From Nigrospora sphaerica (lineage: Eukaryota; Ascomycota; Sordariomycetes; Amphisphaeriales; Apiosporaceae), in contig JAGVVL010000002.1 in NCBI GenBank assembly GCA_018287875.1, positions 5,084,001 through 5,148,000 on the forward strand: DNA of 64,000 bases. Reading direction: 5' to 3'. Below, piece after piece: positions 1 through 13,500 of this stretch. The notes beneath the pieces were generated by a model that saw only the letters and a list, made by a program, of their open reading frames with translations, searched no databases and had not been told where the DNA came from. The translations under genes and the position numbers were made by a program. Every line of letters begins with the position of its first letter. Within the stretch, counting starts at the first letter, position 1.

Positions 1-1
1 C

Positions 2-344
2 CTGGGCGAGGGCTCATACAGCACCGTCTACCTCGCCACGGACCGACAGACGCTGAAGGAATACGCCATCAAGGTCCTCGAGAAGCGGCACATCATTAAG
101 GAGAAGAAGATCAAGTACGTCAACATCGAAAAGGACACGTTGAACCGGCTTACGGAGCATCCCGGTATCGTCCGCCTCTACTACACCTTTCAGGACGAAA
201 ACTCGCTATACTATGTGCTGGACTTATGCAACAGCGGAGAGCTACTAGGCGTCCTCAAGAAGACGGGCACTTTCGACGTCGAGTGCACCCGCTTCTTCAG
301 CGCGCAAATCCTCGACGCCATCGAGTACATGCACTCGCGCGGCG

Positions 345-375
<31 letters not shown>

Positions 376-1788
376 GCTTCTGGATGATTCGTTGCACGTG
401 AAAATCACCGATTTTGGCACGGCACGCTTGTTGAGCGACCCGAGGGCCCCCCCGGCGTCGAGATCAGACGATGCGAACGGGCGAGACAAGGCACAGGACG
501 ACAACCGAGCCGAGTCGTTTGTCGGCACCGCCGAGTACGTCAGCCCCGAACTGCTACGCAATAAGAACGCTTGTAAGGCCAGTGATCTGTGGGCTTTCGG
601 GTGCATCCTCTACCAGCTCATCGCTGGCCGGCCCCCCTTCAAAGGGGGATCCGAATACTTGACCTTCAACAAGATTGTCGAGCTGGACTACAGTTTCCCT
701 GCCGGCTTCCCCCCCGCCGCCCGAGACTTGGTAGAGCGCCTGCTGGTGCTAGAACCCGAGCAGCGACTGACGATCGAACACATTAAGAACCACGAGTTCT
801 TTGATGGTCAGGCCTGGGGCAAACAGCTGTGGCGGATGAAGGCTCCCCGCCTGCGCCCCTACGTCCCACCGGCCCAGGAACCCAAGATTATCCAACTCAA
901 CGGCGGGTCGGGCACGGCACAGTCGGCGTCCAACTCTCGCCTCCAAGCCAGCAACGCCATGAACGGCGCATCGCGGAATCCGGGAAGAATCGTCACCGAC
1001 ATCCCCCCTCCCTCACAGCTGGACATTGAGTGGTCTCCGGTCCTCACGCGGACCAACGAGCGGATCCTGAGGCTGGGCGACCTTCTGGTCCTGTCGACCC
1101 CGATACCCAACAGCCCGCACGGCAAGAATGGCAGCGAACACGGCGAGGGGCACCGAAAGCTGGCGCGCTTTTTTGGTGGCAGCACGACTAAGAAGCGGCA
1201 GCGCCTCGTCATGATCACGTCCAGCGGCAGGATCGTCCTGGCTCCAGCGGGAGGGGAGGAGAAGAAGGCAAAGCTGGAAATCTCGTTGCTCGCGCCCGAC
1301 TGCGCCTGGCGAACGCAGATTGATGCCAAGGGACAGACGGTCTGGTGTGTCGACTCCGTAAGTGCTTCCCAACGTGCCGGACGGCCCTACCTGCGTGTCA
1401 CTGACTGACACTGGACTAGCACGGCGTGCACTACACTTTTGAGGAGCCCAAGGCGGCCAACTCGTTCGACTCGTCTCGGCCCACGGCGGATGACTGGATC
1501 GAGAGCTTGGAACAGGCACGCGACATGGCCATCTCTTCAAACCAGGCCGGCCAGTACCACAGCGATAACGGCTTCGGCGACATGTCATCTTCCATGTCGA
1601 GTCCGGCCAGCACTCTTGGCGCGAACGCCGGGCTGAGCGAGGGGTTCAGCATCAGTGACAGGTCGCATAGGAACCACCTGAGCAAAAGCCAGCTGAGCCT
1701 CGATGACGGGGCCTCGACGACAACGACATCGAAGCGCAACCGTTTCAGCAAGCGGCAGTCTAAACAGGGCCTCGGTCCAGCTTTCTAA
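2..1788 (+). CDS. PDK1-type Ser/Thr protein kinase with C-terminal PH domain (5' partial)
   Basis: AGC-family kinase of the PDK1/Pkh1-2 type, which phosphorylates the activation loops of downstream AGC kinases in sphingolipid/phosphoinositide and cell-wall signalling. The window opens inside the glycine-rich loop (LGEGSYSTVYLA); upstream residues are missing. Two exons, 2-1357 and 1420-1788, with a phase-0 intron (GTAAGT...CTGAC...TAG), give 574 residues. The VAIK-type lysine (AIKVLEK), HRDLKPEN near residue 117, DFGTA near 138 and GTAEYVSPELL near 177 are all intact, so the kinase should be active. From about residue 341 to 490 a PH-like region matches the known PDK1 layout, and the splice joins its two halves. 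The Ser-rich tail ends in a basic stretch. Family assignment is firm; which Pkh paralogue is not decidable here. Confidence 0.92.
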
Positions 1789-3034
1789 GCTCGACGATGA
1801 CTCCGTAAAGACGTGATTTGCGCCACTTCCCTTTCTATATGTGCATATTCAGCGAGGCGTAGAAGGTTCTGGTAGCACTTTCGGGCGTGCAAAGCGAGGA
1901 AGGGGGAAAATTCTGGCAGGCAGTATGCGACCAGACGAAAAGCCTCCCCGGGAGGTCGTGAAGGAAAGATATTATCTTGCGCGGGCCGTGGCCACCACGC
2001 GCACCCAGTACCTCCTACATGCCGGCCATACCGTTGCACCCGGCCCGTCCTGGCACGTCGTGCGCATGCTCATCGGACTAGGGGAGGCGGCGGCGGCGGC
2101 GGCCTTGGCGGTCGTGGATAGGGATCAGCACGACAACAAGCGCCCTCCACAAGACAAGCCGGGGGCGCAGAGGGCAGAAGACATCATGAAGGGTACCCGT
2201 GCTACTGAGAGCGATTTGGTTGCGGTAGCATTGCGCAGCATTGCATGTGTACGGAGTACTCGGATAGGAGTTGATTTGAGACGTGTCTTCTCGTCAGGCG
2301 ATGACTTGACTACAGAGTCTACATGCCGTACGTAATGTCTAATCACAAGACGTAGCAAGCGCAGGGGCGTGGAGGGAAAGCGCTGCGACGACGTGTCGAA
2401 GGGGAGAAGGTTTAGTAGTGGCATGGATCCGTGTCTTCATGTATATACTCCCATCCAGAGGTACGTATGGGGTACTTAGAACAGCATGCAGATGCTTGGC
2501 GAGGCTGGCTCGTGTACTTAGTAGGGACCGCCAAGGCGACGGCTTGCGTACCTCGCCGCCGTTCCAGGGCGATGCGGTACCACGGGATGCGACTCCACCC
2601 GACCGACCTCGATCATTGGGTAGGGTACCTGGGTACTTATGTACTGGAGCACCTTTCCCTCCATACCAGCTGTAGGTTAGTCGACGGGGCACCGACGTGA
2701 ATCGGCCGCCGCTTCAATTCCGCCCTGCTGCAAGCATCCCAACGCACGACGCGCCGCCGCATCGCCGTCGCGCCTCTCCCAGTCCCCATCGCCGGCGAGG
2801 AATCGCAATCACAAGCCTACGCGCCCAGGAGCCGAAGCAGGATTCGCATCAGCAGCGCGAGCAGCGGCAGCAACAGCGACGGCCCCGTACCCATCAAGCA
2901 GCATTTGGTCACGGCAGGAGCATCATCGTTGCACCGGCCAGCGCAACGACGACCATTTGTCTTACCCAGACCCGACCCCATCACTGACCGACCTGACTCC
3001 TCCTCCCTGCTCCGCGCACGAATCGTTGGCCAAG
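1789..3034. other. Intergenic region, kinase to SWIB gene
   Basis: No gene is supported. Short open frames on both strands lack family features. The stretch just before 3035 is pyrimidine-rich and probably contains the leader of the downstream gene. Confidence 0.6.
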
Positions 3035-5162
3035 ATGCAGCCCGGCTATCGTCAGTATCCGCAGCAGCAGGTGCCGCAGCGCACCCCCCATGCGGCCGGC
3101 CCGCGTCGCGGAGGCATTGGTATGTTAGGTTCTGTTCGGTTTGTCCCTTCTGCCCGTCGTGTGCCACATGGCTCCAACCTGCCCGTCTGCGATGAGGGCA
3201 CAATCGCGCGCCGCCTGGCGCCCGCTTTCCCACACGTCGCTCCCGGACGGCCCGCGCAGCGAGGATGAGGCCGGTCGCATATGGCGGTGCACGTGTTGAT
3301 GGCAACCCGACGGCTCCAGCCAAACTGGACCTGATGGCTGGACCGCCCCTCTGCTACGGCGACGGCTCGCAGGGCTCCCGGCCATCACGGGCTGGGCATC
3401 CACGGACAAGAGCCGCTGCTTAGGTCCCTCGGACATGACACCCCACACGCGATGATGGCTCCACCGCTCTGGTTTAGCTCCTGCTAGTAACCAGGGTACA
3501 CGTCTTGATCCTTCATTGTTCCGTTCTGCATACTCGCCTGTTTGGGCACTTTCCCGCACCTCACCCGCCTGTTTGCTTGGACCCGGCCCGTCAACCACGA
3601 TGCCCGCTGCTAACAGATCGTCCGTGGCAGGCCCCATGATGTCCCAGGGCCCTCACCACCAAGTTCCCTTGACGCAGGCCCAGATGGCCCAGCAGCAGCA
3701 GCAGGCTGCCATGCAGGTCGAGATGGCCAAGCGACGGAGCAAGAAGCCCACCGACAAGAACCTGCCCGACAACATCGACGAGTGCACCATCGGGGACATG
3801 GCCGCCAAGTACCGCGAGCTGCGCGACTTCGAGCGCCGGCTCGACGCCACCATGACGCGCAAAAGACTCGACATTGTCGATTCGGTGAACCGGAGTGTCA
3901 AGGTAGGACGAAGGCCGCCGCCGCGCTTCGGACATGTGGACGTACGCTGATCCGAACGTGGCCCCGCAGCGGTGGAAGACATTGCGCATCTGGATCTCCA
4001 ACACGGTCGAGGACCAGGAATGGCAGAACAACGACCTGAACGTCCCGGCCTTTGACTTCAGCTCCAACCTGGAACCGACGTACCGGGTTAAGATTGAGGG
4101 CCGTCTCCTCGACGATGATGACAATCTTGATATGCACGACTTGGGCGACGAAGCGGAAGCCGACAGGATGGACGAGGACGGCGCCGGCTCCAACTCGGCG
4201 GCCAACAAACCGCCCAAGCACCGCTTCTCGCACTTCTTCAAGGCCTTGACGGTTGACTTCCCAGCCAACCGCAAGGGTGTAGATCACGGCGTCGAATGGA
4301 AGAAGCCCGAGAGAACGGGGCCGTCGGCCAACCCGCCCGCGGCCGCCGACTTTGACGAATTTACGTTCAAGCGCAGCGGTGACGAGACACTCAACATCAC
4401 CATCAACCTGGTCCGTCACGAAGACCCCGAGCGATACGCCGTCGAGCCGGCTTTGGCAGAGGTCATCGATAAGACCGAGGCAACCAGGCAAGAGGTCGTC
4501 ATGGCCGTCTGGGACTACATCAAGTTCATGGGCCTGCAGGAGGACGAGGAGAAGCGCAACTTCCGATGCGACGACCTCTTGAGAAAGGTAAGCGCGCCCG
4601 TCGCCCCGATCGGCCGAGCATTGGTTGCTAACCGGACCCGAAGGCCTTCAACTGCGAGACGGGATCCATTCCTTTGCTGTATAACTACATCACGCCGCAG
4701 CTCAAACCGCTTCCCCCGGTCCAGCTGTCGTACACGATTCGGCTGGACGAGGAATTCCACAAAGACCCCAAGCCCACGGTTTATGACGTGCGCGTCGCCG
4801 TGGATGATCCGCTGAAGGAAAAGATGATGTCGTTTCTGAACAAGCCCGGGTACGCCAGCATGCTCAGAGAGGCGGCTGCCCTGGACGATCAGCTGGCTAC
4901 CATCGTGCAGGCCATTCACGTCTCCAAGGCCAAGCACGCTTTCTTGGCATCGCTAAGCGAGGACCCGGCCACGTTTGTCAAGGACTGGCTCAGCTCTCAA
5001 AAGCGAGATCTGGACATCATAATGGGCGAGGCTATCCGAGGCGGCGGAGAAAACTCAACAGGTGATGAGTGGCGAAAGGGCGGCAGGGATAGCGTCTGGA
5101 GCACCCTCAACGCCAAGGAGTCGGTCACCATGATGCTGGCTAGGCCGCACGTGCAACGATAG
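3035..5162 (+). CDS. SWI/SNF and RSC complex subunit of the BAF60 (Swp73/Rsc6/Ssr3) family, SWIB domain
   Basis: Nuclear accessory subunit of SWI/SNF-type chromatin remodellers. Exons 3035-3119, 3631-3902, 3970-4587 and 4644-5162 join in frame to 497 residues. A Gln/Pro-rich N-terminus with a short Gln run near residue 45 is followed by the family signature (DKNLPDNIDECTIGDMAAKY). The SWIB/MDM2 fold lies at about residues 270-350, containing VWDYIKFMGLQ and ending in PPVQLSYTIRL; intron 3 splits it. Intron 1 is 511 bp, far longer than the others (56-67 bp), and follows only 28 codons. Its acceptor has a good GCTAAC branch point at 3608. In fission yeast the orthologue Ssr3 serves both SWI/SNF and RSC, so one gene may do so here; that is inference. 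Confidence 0.93.
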
Positions 5163-5512
5163 GTCGTTTGCTCGCAAAAACCCCGTCGGACATGGTAGCA
5201 AAGGAGTTTGGCGCACGTATCTGCACCAGACGGTGTCAGGGTAATTGGGAGGTTCAGTTTGGTTGATATTGATGGGCGTACTACTACGATACGGTTCCCG
5301 GCCCATGGTTGTGACAGCACGGTTCTGGACGGCGGCTTTTTGCGTACAAAGACGTGTAGTGGCACTCACGCCGATTTCCGTCGGCCCGCCGAGCGTCCCG
5401 CGGGCCATGGAAATATGTGCTTCGTTGGGTCCCCAGGTTCGAATATGCAGAAGCAGTACGGTAGTACATTATTGGCCCTCTGGGCTACAGCGTGGACTCG
5501 ACCTTCCCGGAC
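5163..5512. other. Convergent intergenic region
   Basis: The 350 bp between two tail-to-tail genes presumably hold both 3' ends. No further gene is visible. Confidence 0.6.
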
Positions 5513-6544
5513 TCACTTGCTCATGAACTCGGCGACCTGCTCCTTGAACTCATCGCGCCAACGACTGAGCGGTGGTCGTCCTTGGATGGCGTCCTCAGCC
5601 GTCCACATCATCCGCTTGCGATCCATCTCCTCGGTGACCTCGTTATCGGGACAGAGGACCCAAAACTGGCCCTCGCGCATCTTGGCCTCCACTACGACAC
5701 ACGGGCGGGGGTCAGTAGCTTTCCTCCTTCCCAGTCCAGGGGCGGCAGCTTACAGTAGTCGGCGACCTCTTCGGGCCACCAGGCGGCGGCGGGCTTGGGG
5801 GGGCCGTCGGCGGCGTCGCGGCCGGCGGCCGGGGCGCCGCCGGCGAGCCGGGTCCAGGTCCAGCCGGGCACGAGCAGGTGGACGGCGACGGGGGCGGCGC
5901 GCAGGTCGTATGCGAGCTGCTCGGCGAGCGACTTGACGGCCGCCTTGGACGCGTTGTAGGCCGGGTTGCCGGGCGGGTTCGTGATGCCCTGCTTGGAGCC
6001 CGTGACGACGACGGCGGCGGGGCCGCCGCCCGCCCGCACGAGCGGCAGCAGCGCCGCGACGCCGTGCGCCACGCCCAGCACGTTGACGGCCAGGATGCGC
6101 TCGAAGACGGCGCCGTCGCCGGCGCCGAACCCGTGCGGTTGGCCCATGCCCGCGTTGAGCGCGAGGAGCGTGATGCGGCCTGCCGGGTCGCGCCCCCCTT
6201 GCGTGCTCAGTCTTCGGGCCGGGACAGGAGACGGGGGGAATGCGAGGAGGAAAACGGGAAAGCCCGAGACCGCCGGCAAAAACAGAAAAAGGAGGCTTTC
6301 TTCACCTACCTCCGAGGTCCTCGTTCACCTTGGCCCGGAGCCCGTCCCAGTCGCCGGCCCGGCTCACGTCCATGCGGTAGGGGCTGGCGACGGCGGCGGG
6401 CACGGCGGCGAGGGCCGCCTCGTCGCAGTCGGCCACGACCACCCTCATGCCGTAGCCGGCGCACTTCTTGGCCAGCGCCAGGCCGATGCCCGACGCGCCG
6501 CCCGTGATGACGGCCGTGTTGCCCTCCTTGAAGATGTCCGCCAT
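5513..6544 (-). CDS. Short-chain dehydrogenase/reductase
   Basis: Classical SDR oxidoreductase; substrate unknown. Exons on the minus strand are 6544-6310, 6197-5754 and 5691-5513, giving 285 residues. Introns of 112 and 62 bp have GTAGGT and GTAAGC donors and keep frame. The nucleotide-binding TGGASGIG is at residues 14-21. An acidic residue after the second strand (VVVADCDE) suggests NAD(H) rather than NADP(H). NAG at 93-95, the catalytic Asn117, Ser146 and the YNASK pair Tyr159/Lys163 are all present. The C-terminus (SRWRDEFKEQVAEFMSK) is of a kind seen in fungal SDRs of about this length. The coding region is extremely GC-rich around 5760-6100. No neighbouring pathway gene points to a substrate. 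Confidence 0.9.
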
Positions 6545-7456
6545 GGCGAGGAGGGGGTTTGGGCGCGTAAGCTCTCGGAACGGTTAACGGCTGCTACTAC
6601 TCGTGTTACGTTCCGGTGAGGGGAAAAGGGCGGGGGAGGAGCGGGGTGGGTAGGCAGGCGTGTAGATATCGGAAATCGGGTCAACGGATCGTGTGAACTG
6701 GTGTAACGACTTGTCACGGCGAGCAAAGGGGCGTTCCAAGAGAAGGGCTCTCTTGTACACGGTGGTGGAGTGAGTGGTGGAGGGGGTAAATCAGGGCGCG
6801 GGCCGGGGCCGCTTACCGGGCTTAAGCCGCAATCGCCGAGAGTCGGTCTGGGAGATCGGCGAGGAGACAAGCTCCGCGAAGGCCGGAATGACGTTTGACC
6901 CACTTCATCCGCCCAAACACATGTACCTCACGGATACTGATGCTTTATATCGGTGCGATTGAAGGTTTTTAATTATCTCGTCTACAGCTGGACGTGTCTT
7001 TGTTAAGCGCGGGGCAGACTGCCAGCGTGCTTAACATCTCTACATACGTAAACCCATGTATAAAACCGGCATTATGCGCCACCCGCGTCCCGAAGTATTA
7101 TTGACAGTTATGAGGCGACCCTGCCCAAGCAGAGTATGTGGCCCGGAGCCCGTGAATCTATCTGACAGGCCAGAGCCATCCTCTCTTGCCCCCCCCTCTC
7201 TCTCTCGTCAACTCTTTTCTTTCATCATTCGTTAGACCTGCCCTGAACGCCTAGCTACATGCTCGAGTATAGTTGCCGTGGGGGCTGATCTGTAATTTTC
7301 CACCACACACCCCATGTCTGAAACGACGCCGCGCATAGCACCTGATTTCCCCCGACCGAGCTTGCGTGATAGACCCCAAACCGGCCCCGTGGGGCTTCCT
7401 TCGGGGACCTCGCCATAGCCCGTAGCTCCAAAACTAGCAGCTCGGGTGCGCCTCCT
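6545..7456. other. Intergenic region upstream of the SDR gene
   Basis: Contains the SDR promoter side and the 3' end of the HymA-like gene. A TATAAAA-like stretch occurs near 7060. No convincing coding exon was found on either strand. Confidence 0.55.
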
Positions 7457-8824
7457 TTAGACGTTTTGGGGGAGCTGCCGGGTTGGCGGAATGGGCGTCG
7501 GCGGCATATTTCGAATCTGTTTAATCAGAAACTCCCTCTCGTCGATGAATTGCTCGTCGTCGGTCCGGTCCTCCAAGAAGTGGCTCAGGAAGTTTAGCAG
7601 TTTGTCGCGGTTCATCAGCAGGATCTTCTGCACAGCAACCGATTTGTGCGGGTTGGCCACAAAGACCTTGAAGACGTGGAAGCCCTCGTACTGCACCATC
7701 TTGCGATCATCGCGCAGCAGGTTCATGCAGATCTTGAGATGCTCGCCCCGGTCCACATACGCCGTCATCACGTTGTAGTTGGAACGATCGAGGAGGATTT
7801 CGCCGAGCAGTTTGATCGACTGGCGTTTGGTGACGTAGCTGTTGGACTGCACGAGAACGTGGTTGTACTTTTCGAAAAACAACTCGAAGTTGACGGCCAG
7901 GTAGGCCGGCACGAGCTCCTTATGCCTAGTCAAGAGTTCCTGCGCGGAGCGTTAGCGGACGGGGGGCCCGGCGACGGCAGCGTGGCCGGGTGCCTACTCG
8001 GAATGTGGTGAAGGCGTCTGCCGCGACCTCGAACGAGCTCTTGTCGATCCAGTCGAAAAACCTCCAGAAGACACCGCTCCCGCTCTGTGGCCGCTCTCTT
8101 TCAATGGCCGTCACACCCTTGAGGCTCGACCCGGGCTCTTCGCCGTCGTCGTAGAGGATGATGGCGGCGGCGGCCTCGCTCTTCAGTACCTCGCGCAGCA
8201 CCGAGCCGGCGGGCGTGGCGCTCTCCTTGTGGTCGTACCCGCGGCACAGCTCCAGCAGCACCTGGGGCTTGTTGTTGACCACGTAGCTGAGGGCCACGGG
8301 GTCCGTCTTGGGCGAGGCGGTTGGCGGCCGGAAGCGAAAAACGTACGAGAAAATAACTTGGGTATCTTTGCGCGATTCGAACGTCAGGCGCCAGAGGTTC
8401 TGGGCCAGCAACAGAAGCAGGTCCTCCTCGATGAGGCCTTGGACGAGTTGGTACACTTGGTCGGGGGTGCTATCGGACTCTGCGGGCATACGACCGTGTC
8501 AGTCAGCGCCTCGGGCGTCCATCGCGATGCGCCCACGGGGGGAGCGGCCGAGTACGCACCTGGGGTGCCCTGGAGTATGTGCTTCATCTGGCTGAGCACC
8601 TTGGCCAGCTCCTCGGCCTGCGAGACGGGTGGTCAGCGGGCCGCATTGGAGGGGGACAGCTGGGCTGGGCTTGGCTGGGGTCGGTAGGGCCTGGCGATTG
8701 GGGGTAGGCTCTCGTGCAAACACACCTTGCCCGGCACGTCTAATTTCAGGACATGTTCGCGCGCTTGTTTCGACAAGTCAATCGTGTTGGTCCTCGCGCG
8801 CGCCCGGCCGAAGAGGAACGACAT
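7457..8824 (-). CDS. hymA: HymA/Mo25 family scaffold protein
   Basis: Armadillo-like scaffold that binds and activates GCK/STE20-type kinases in the polarity and septation network; in Aspergillus nidulans hymA is needed for conidiophore development. Exons on the minus strand are 8824-8726, 8617-8560, 8479-7998 and 7939-7457, giving 373 residues, close to the family norm. The N-terminus MSFLFGRARARTNTIDLSKQ and the conserved SSFEVAADAFTTFRELLTRHK block, rebuilt across intron 3, identify it. Downstream, NFELFFEKYNHVLVQSNSYV and RQSIKLLGEILLDRSNY are typical Mo25 helices. Exon 2 is only 58 bp. Between residues about 150 and 200 there is a fungal-type insert carrying EERE/GSSLKGVTAIERERP in place of the shorter animal loop. 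Confidence 0.94.
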
Positions 8825-10591
8825 GGTGGCGATGAGAACGGCCGGCGAGGGGGGGGAGAGTGATGATCGTGATCACCCACTGCTGCCCAACTTCGGGATG
8901 GATCGAGGACGACGATCTTGGCGCATGCGACAGAGCAAGCAGCAGCAGGCAGGTACCGGTGAGCGAATGAGGGGGCGGGTCCTTGAGGGAGGGGAAGGGA
9001 GGGAGGGGGAGGGGGGGGGTTTCCCGAGCGGCAGGGCGATTCGCTTCCCGTCTGGCGAGCTGGAGCTGAAGGAGCTGTGTATGTACAAGCACACGCGGGC
9101 ACACGCACACGAAGCGGTACTCGGTGGTCCTCGGGAGGGGAGCGGTATTTGTAGTGTGTGGTTGGCTGTGCAGCACGGGAGGGGAGGCGCGGCTCGGAAA
9201 GAGGAGAGAGAGCGCGCGCTGTCGCGGTACTCTCAAATCACTCCAGTACTCCTTGGAACCCAAGGGACGTTGGGTGGGAGGCAGGTAGGGACGAGCGTCT
9301 CGGATGCGATGCGACGGCTAGCAGGAGTGACTATTGGAGGCCGGACATGGGACATGGATGGGATATGTGGGACGTGAGGAGGGGCCTCACGAGGAGTTGT
9401 TTACAAACACCCATCGTCCACTGATAAATCGATCTGCTGCTCCATCATTCCTACATACGCCTCACGTGCCATGTAACACGAGTGTGGTTTCTATATAGAA
9501 CGTAGCACAGCGTGGCCTTGCGACGGAAGCAATCCATTCACAACGTGGACGGTAGGGCGGTTCCTAACATGGACAAAAGTCCTGCGCACTGCTAAGAGGG
9601 GGAGGTATGCAGAGCAAGAAGTACTCAAGCTTACCTAGGTTAGTACTTGCCTGCAATACCTACTGTGTAGTACTTGGTGGGAAAAGGGTATGATCCGACC
9701 TTGAACATCCCGGGTTCGATGTCCATCCGATATAACCATAGTACGCAACCTAATGTAAATAGGTCGCAGCAGCAACAGCAGCAGCAGCCGAATCCCAGCT
9801 GCGCCAGACGCCTCGATCCATTCATGCACGCCGAGTTTCCGTTCTTTGTCGCCCATATGGATTATGTACATACATTGAGGGCCTGTCGTGTGCCCGATGA
9901 GATGGATGGAGTGTGCGGCTGTCCATCGTATGGGATGGGACGGGATCCCATCGTAACGTAACGGCGGGCCCGGCACCCCTGTAGTGGGATTCCCCGTTTT
10001 TAGCGGCGCGAGGCTGGCTGGGCGCAACTGCATCTGGCCCGTCACAATGGCCGTGCAGCTCGAAGCAGCTCAGGCGAGTTCCAGGACCGGCCTGGTTTGG
10101 AAGGCCGGATAGAAAAGCTGCTGGTATGAGGTATCTATCTATCCATCCCGCCTTCCATGCGTTCAATACTAATCCACGAGTGCGGTAGGAGGGGTCGTGG
10201 TTTTTTTTTTTTTTCCCACCCCGCCGACGGGTAAGGCGTACGTGTGTGTGTTACTTATGACATCCCATCCATTCATAGTAGGGGTAACGATGGGCGGCTT
10301 CCAGAAACCTGACGCTATCTCATTGGTCGCCTCGAGCTGTGTGGCGCATCCGGTCGTGCCCCGAAATTCTACGAACTAGGTTTGACTCACACCCGCCGCC
10401 CGTGCAATTAATTCTATGCTCGCGACCCCGCCATATCTCGAAAGTGGGATGAATGCATTTGCCCGTCCACTTTCAAGTGCGCAACAACCACCCGCACGTG
10501 TCTCTTCAGGCCCGTCGCCCACGCCGACCTGAGAGGACCCACGAGTCGCTGACAACACCAGACAGGCATCGTCTTGTCTCCGATACTCGCC
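8825..10591. other. Divergent promoter region, hymA and isoleucyl-tRNA synthetase
   Basis: About 1.77 kb between two divergently transcribed genes. It contains G-runs near 8990-9020, a (CAG)n-like stretch near 9770-9790 and a T-run at 10200-10214. No gene is supported. Confidence 0.55.
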
Positions 10592-13500
10592 ATGTCCATC
10601 GATTTCCCCAAGGAGGAACTCGCCGTCATCGCGAGGTGGCGCGAGTGGAAGGCCTTCGAGAGGCAGGTATGTGTCCGGCGCCCGGCGGGTGATCGGCTTG
10701 CAGCCGCTGACTTGGTGTTTCGTAGGTTGAGCTGTCCAAGGACAAGCCACGCTACACCTTCTACGATGGACCGCCCTTCGCGACCGGCTTGCCGCACTAC
10801 GGCCATCTGCTGGCCTCCACCATCAAGGACATCATCCCGCGGTACTGGTCCATGAAGGGCTACCATGTCGAGCGGCGCTTCGGCTGGGATACCCACGGTC
10901 TCCCCATCGAGCATGAGATCGACAAGAAGTTCGGCATCACGGGCAAGCAGGCCGTCATGGAAATGGGTCTCGACAACTACAACGCCGAGTGCCGAGCCAT
11001 TGTGATGCGCTACCGCGAGGAATGGCGCCACACCATCGAGCGACTGGGGCGCTGGATCGATTTCGACAACGACTACAAGGTGATTATGCAGTGCCGGACG
11101 GGCTACATTTCGGGGAAGAACAGGCTTGGCTGACCGTTGCGCGTGTAGACCATGAACCCGACCTTCATGGAGACGGAGTGGTGGGTTTTCCAGCAATTGT
11201 TCAACAAGGGCTCGGTGTACCAGGGCTACAAGGTCATGCCGTATTCGTGCTCCCTGACGACGGCCTTGTCCAACTTCGAGGCCAACCAGAACTACCAAGA
11301 CGTTATGGATCCCGCTGTCGTGGTTTCCTTCCCGCTCCTGAGCGACCCCAAAACGCACCTCCTGGCCTGGACCACCACCCCCTGGACCCTGCCTACGCAT
11401 CTCGGCCTCGCCGTGCACCCCGACTTCGTCTATGTCAAGATCGCCGACGAGAAATCCGGCAACAACTACGTCATTCACGAGAAGCTACTGGGTACACTCT
11501 ACAAAGACCCGAAGAAGGCCAAGTACAAGGTGCTGGAGAAGCTCCAGGGCAAGGACATGCTCGGCTGGGAATACGAGCCGTTGTTCGACTACCTCAACGC
11601 CGAATTCAAGGGCATTGCTTTCAAGGTCCTCAATGCCACGTACGTTACGGATGATAGCGGTACCGGTATCGTCCACCAAGCCCCGGCTTTCGGTGAGGAC
11701 GATTACAACGTCGCCCGTGCTGCTGGCATCATCAACGAGACGCGCCCGCCCCCGGATTTCCTGGACGACAAGGGTGTCTTTACCGACAAGGCCAAGGATT
11801 TCGCTGGCCTGCACTGCAAGGAAGCCGATAAGCACATCATCAAGTACCTGAAGGGCACCGGCAGGATTGTTGTGGACTCTCAACTGAAGCACTCGTACCC
11901 CATGTGCTACCGCTCGGATACGCCGCTCATCTACCGTGCCGTTCCGTCGTGGTTCATCCGCATCCCCGAGATCGTCCCCCAGATGCTCAAGAACCTCGAG
12001 GGCACGCACTGGGTTCCTAACTTTGTCAAAGAGAACAGGTTCGCCAACTGGGTTGCCAACGCCCGCGACTGGAACGTCTCGCGGAACCGGTACTGGGGTA
12101 CCCCGCTGCCCGTCTGGCAGAGCGACGACAAGGAAGAGCTTATCTGCGTCGGCAGCGTTGCCGAGCTGAAAGAACTGAGCGGCTATCAAGGCGAGATCAC
12201 AGATCTTCACCGTGACAAGATCGACCACATCACCATCCCCAGCAAGCAGGGCAAGGGTGACTTGAAGCGTGTCGAAGGCGTGTTCGACTGTTGGTTTGAG
12301 TCTGGCAGCATGCCATACGCCAGCCAACACTACCCCTTTGAAAACAAGGACAAGCTCAAGGACGGCTTCCCGGGTGACTTCATCGCCGAAGGCCTTGACC
12401 AAACCCGAGGCTGGTTCTACACCATGCTCGTCCTCGGCACGCACCTGTTTGGTGTTTCTCCATTCAAGAACTGTGTCGTCAACGGCATGGTCCTGGCCGA
12501 GGATGGCAAGAAGATGTCGAAGCGCCTCAAGAACTACCCCGACCCCAGCGCCATCTTCGAAAAGTACGGTTCGGACGCGCTGCGGCTGTACATGATCAAC
12601 TCGCCTGTGGTGAGAGCCGAGCCCCTGCGCTTCAAAGAGTCAGGCGTGAAGGAGGTCGTCCAAAAGGTCCTGCTGCCGCTCTGGAACAGTTACAAGTTCT
12701 TCGAGGGACAGGTAGCGCTTCTGAAGAAGGTCGAGGACATCGACTACGTCTTCGACCCCAAAATGGAGAGCACCAACGAGAATGTCATGGACAAATGGAT
12801 CCTGGCCAGTTGTCAGAGCTTGCTGCAGTTTGTCAACCAGGAAATGTCGGGTACGTACAGATCCGCCCGCCCTGCCGGGCGGGTTGCTAGGGGTTGGAGC
12901 TAACTGGTGACATAGCATACCGTCTGTATACCGTCGTTCCTCGGCTGCTGGGGTTGATTGACAATACGACCAACTGGTACATCCGCTTCAACCGAAAGCG
13001 TCTCAAGGGCGAAAACGGTGTGGAGGATACCAAGCATGCCCTCAACACCCTGTTCGAGGTCCTTTTCACACTGTGCCGAGGCCTCGCTCCCTTCACCCCC
13101 TTCATCACGGAGACCATTTACTCTAAGCTCCTGCCCCACATTCCTAAGGAGCTGCAGGCCGAGGATGCGCGCAGCGTGCACTTCCTCGCCTTCCCTGACG
13201 TCCGTCAGGAGCTCTTCAACCCCGTCATCGAGAGGCAGGTGAGCCGCATGCAGAAGGTCATTGAGCTGGCCAGAGTATCGAGAGAACGACGAACTGTCGG
13301 TCTGAAGACGCCGCTGAAGACGCTCGTTGTGCTTCATCGCAGCCAAGAATACCTGGATGATGTCAAGTCGTTGGAGGCCTACATCTCGGAGGAGCTGAAC
13401 GTCCGCGACCTGGTCCTGACTACGGACGAAGCCAAGTACAACGTGCAGTATAGCGTCACCGCTGACTGGCCCGTCCTGGGGAAGAAGCTTAAGAAAGACA

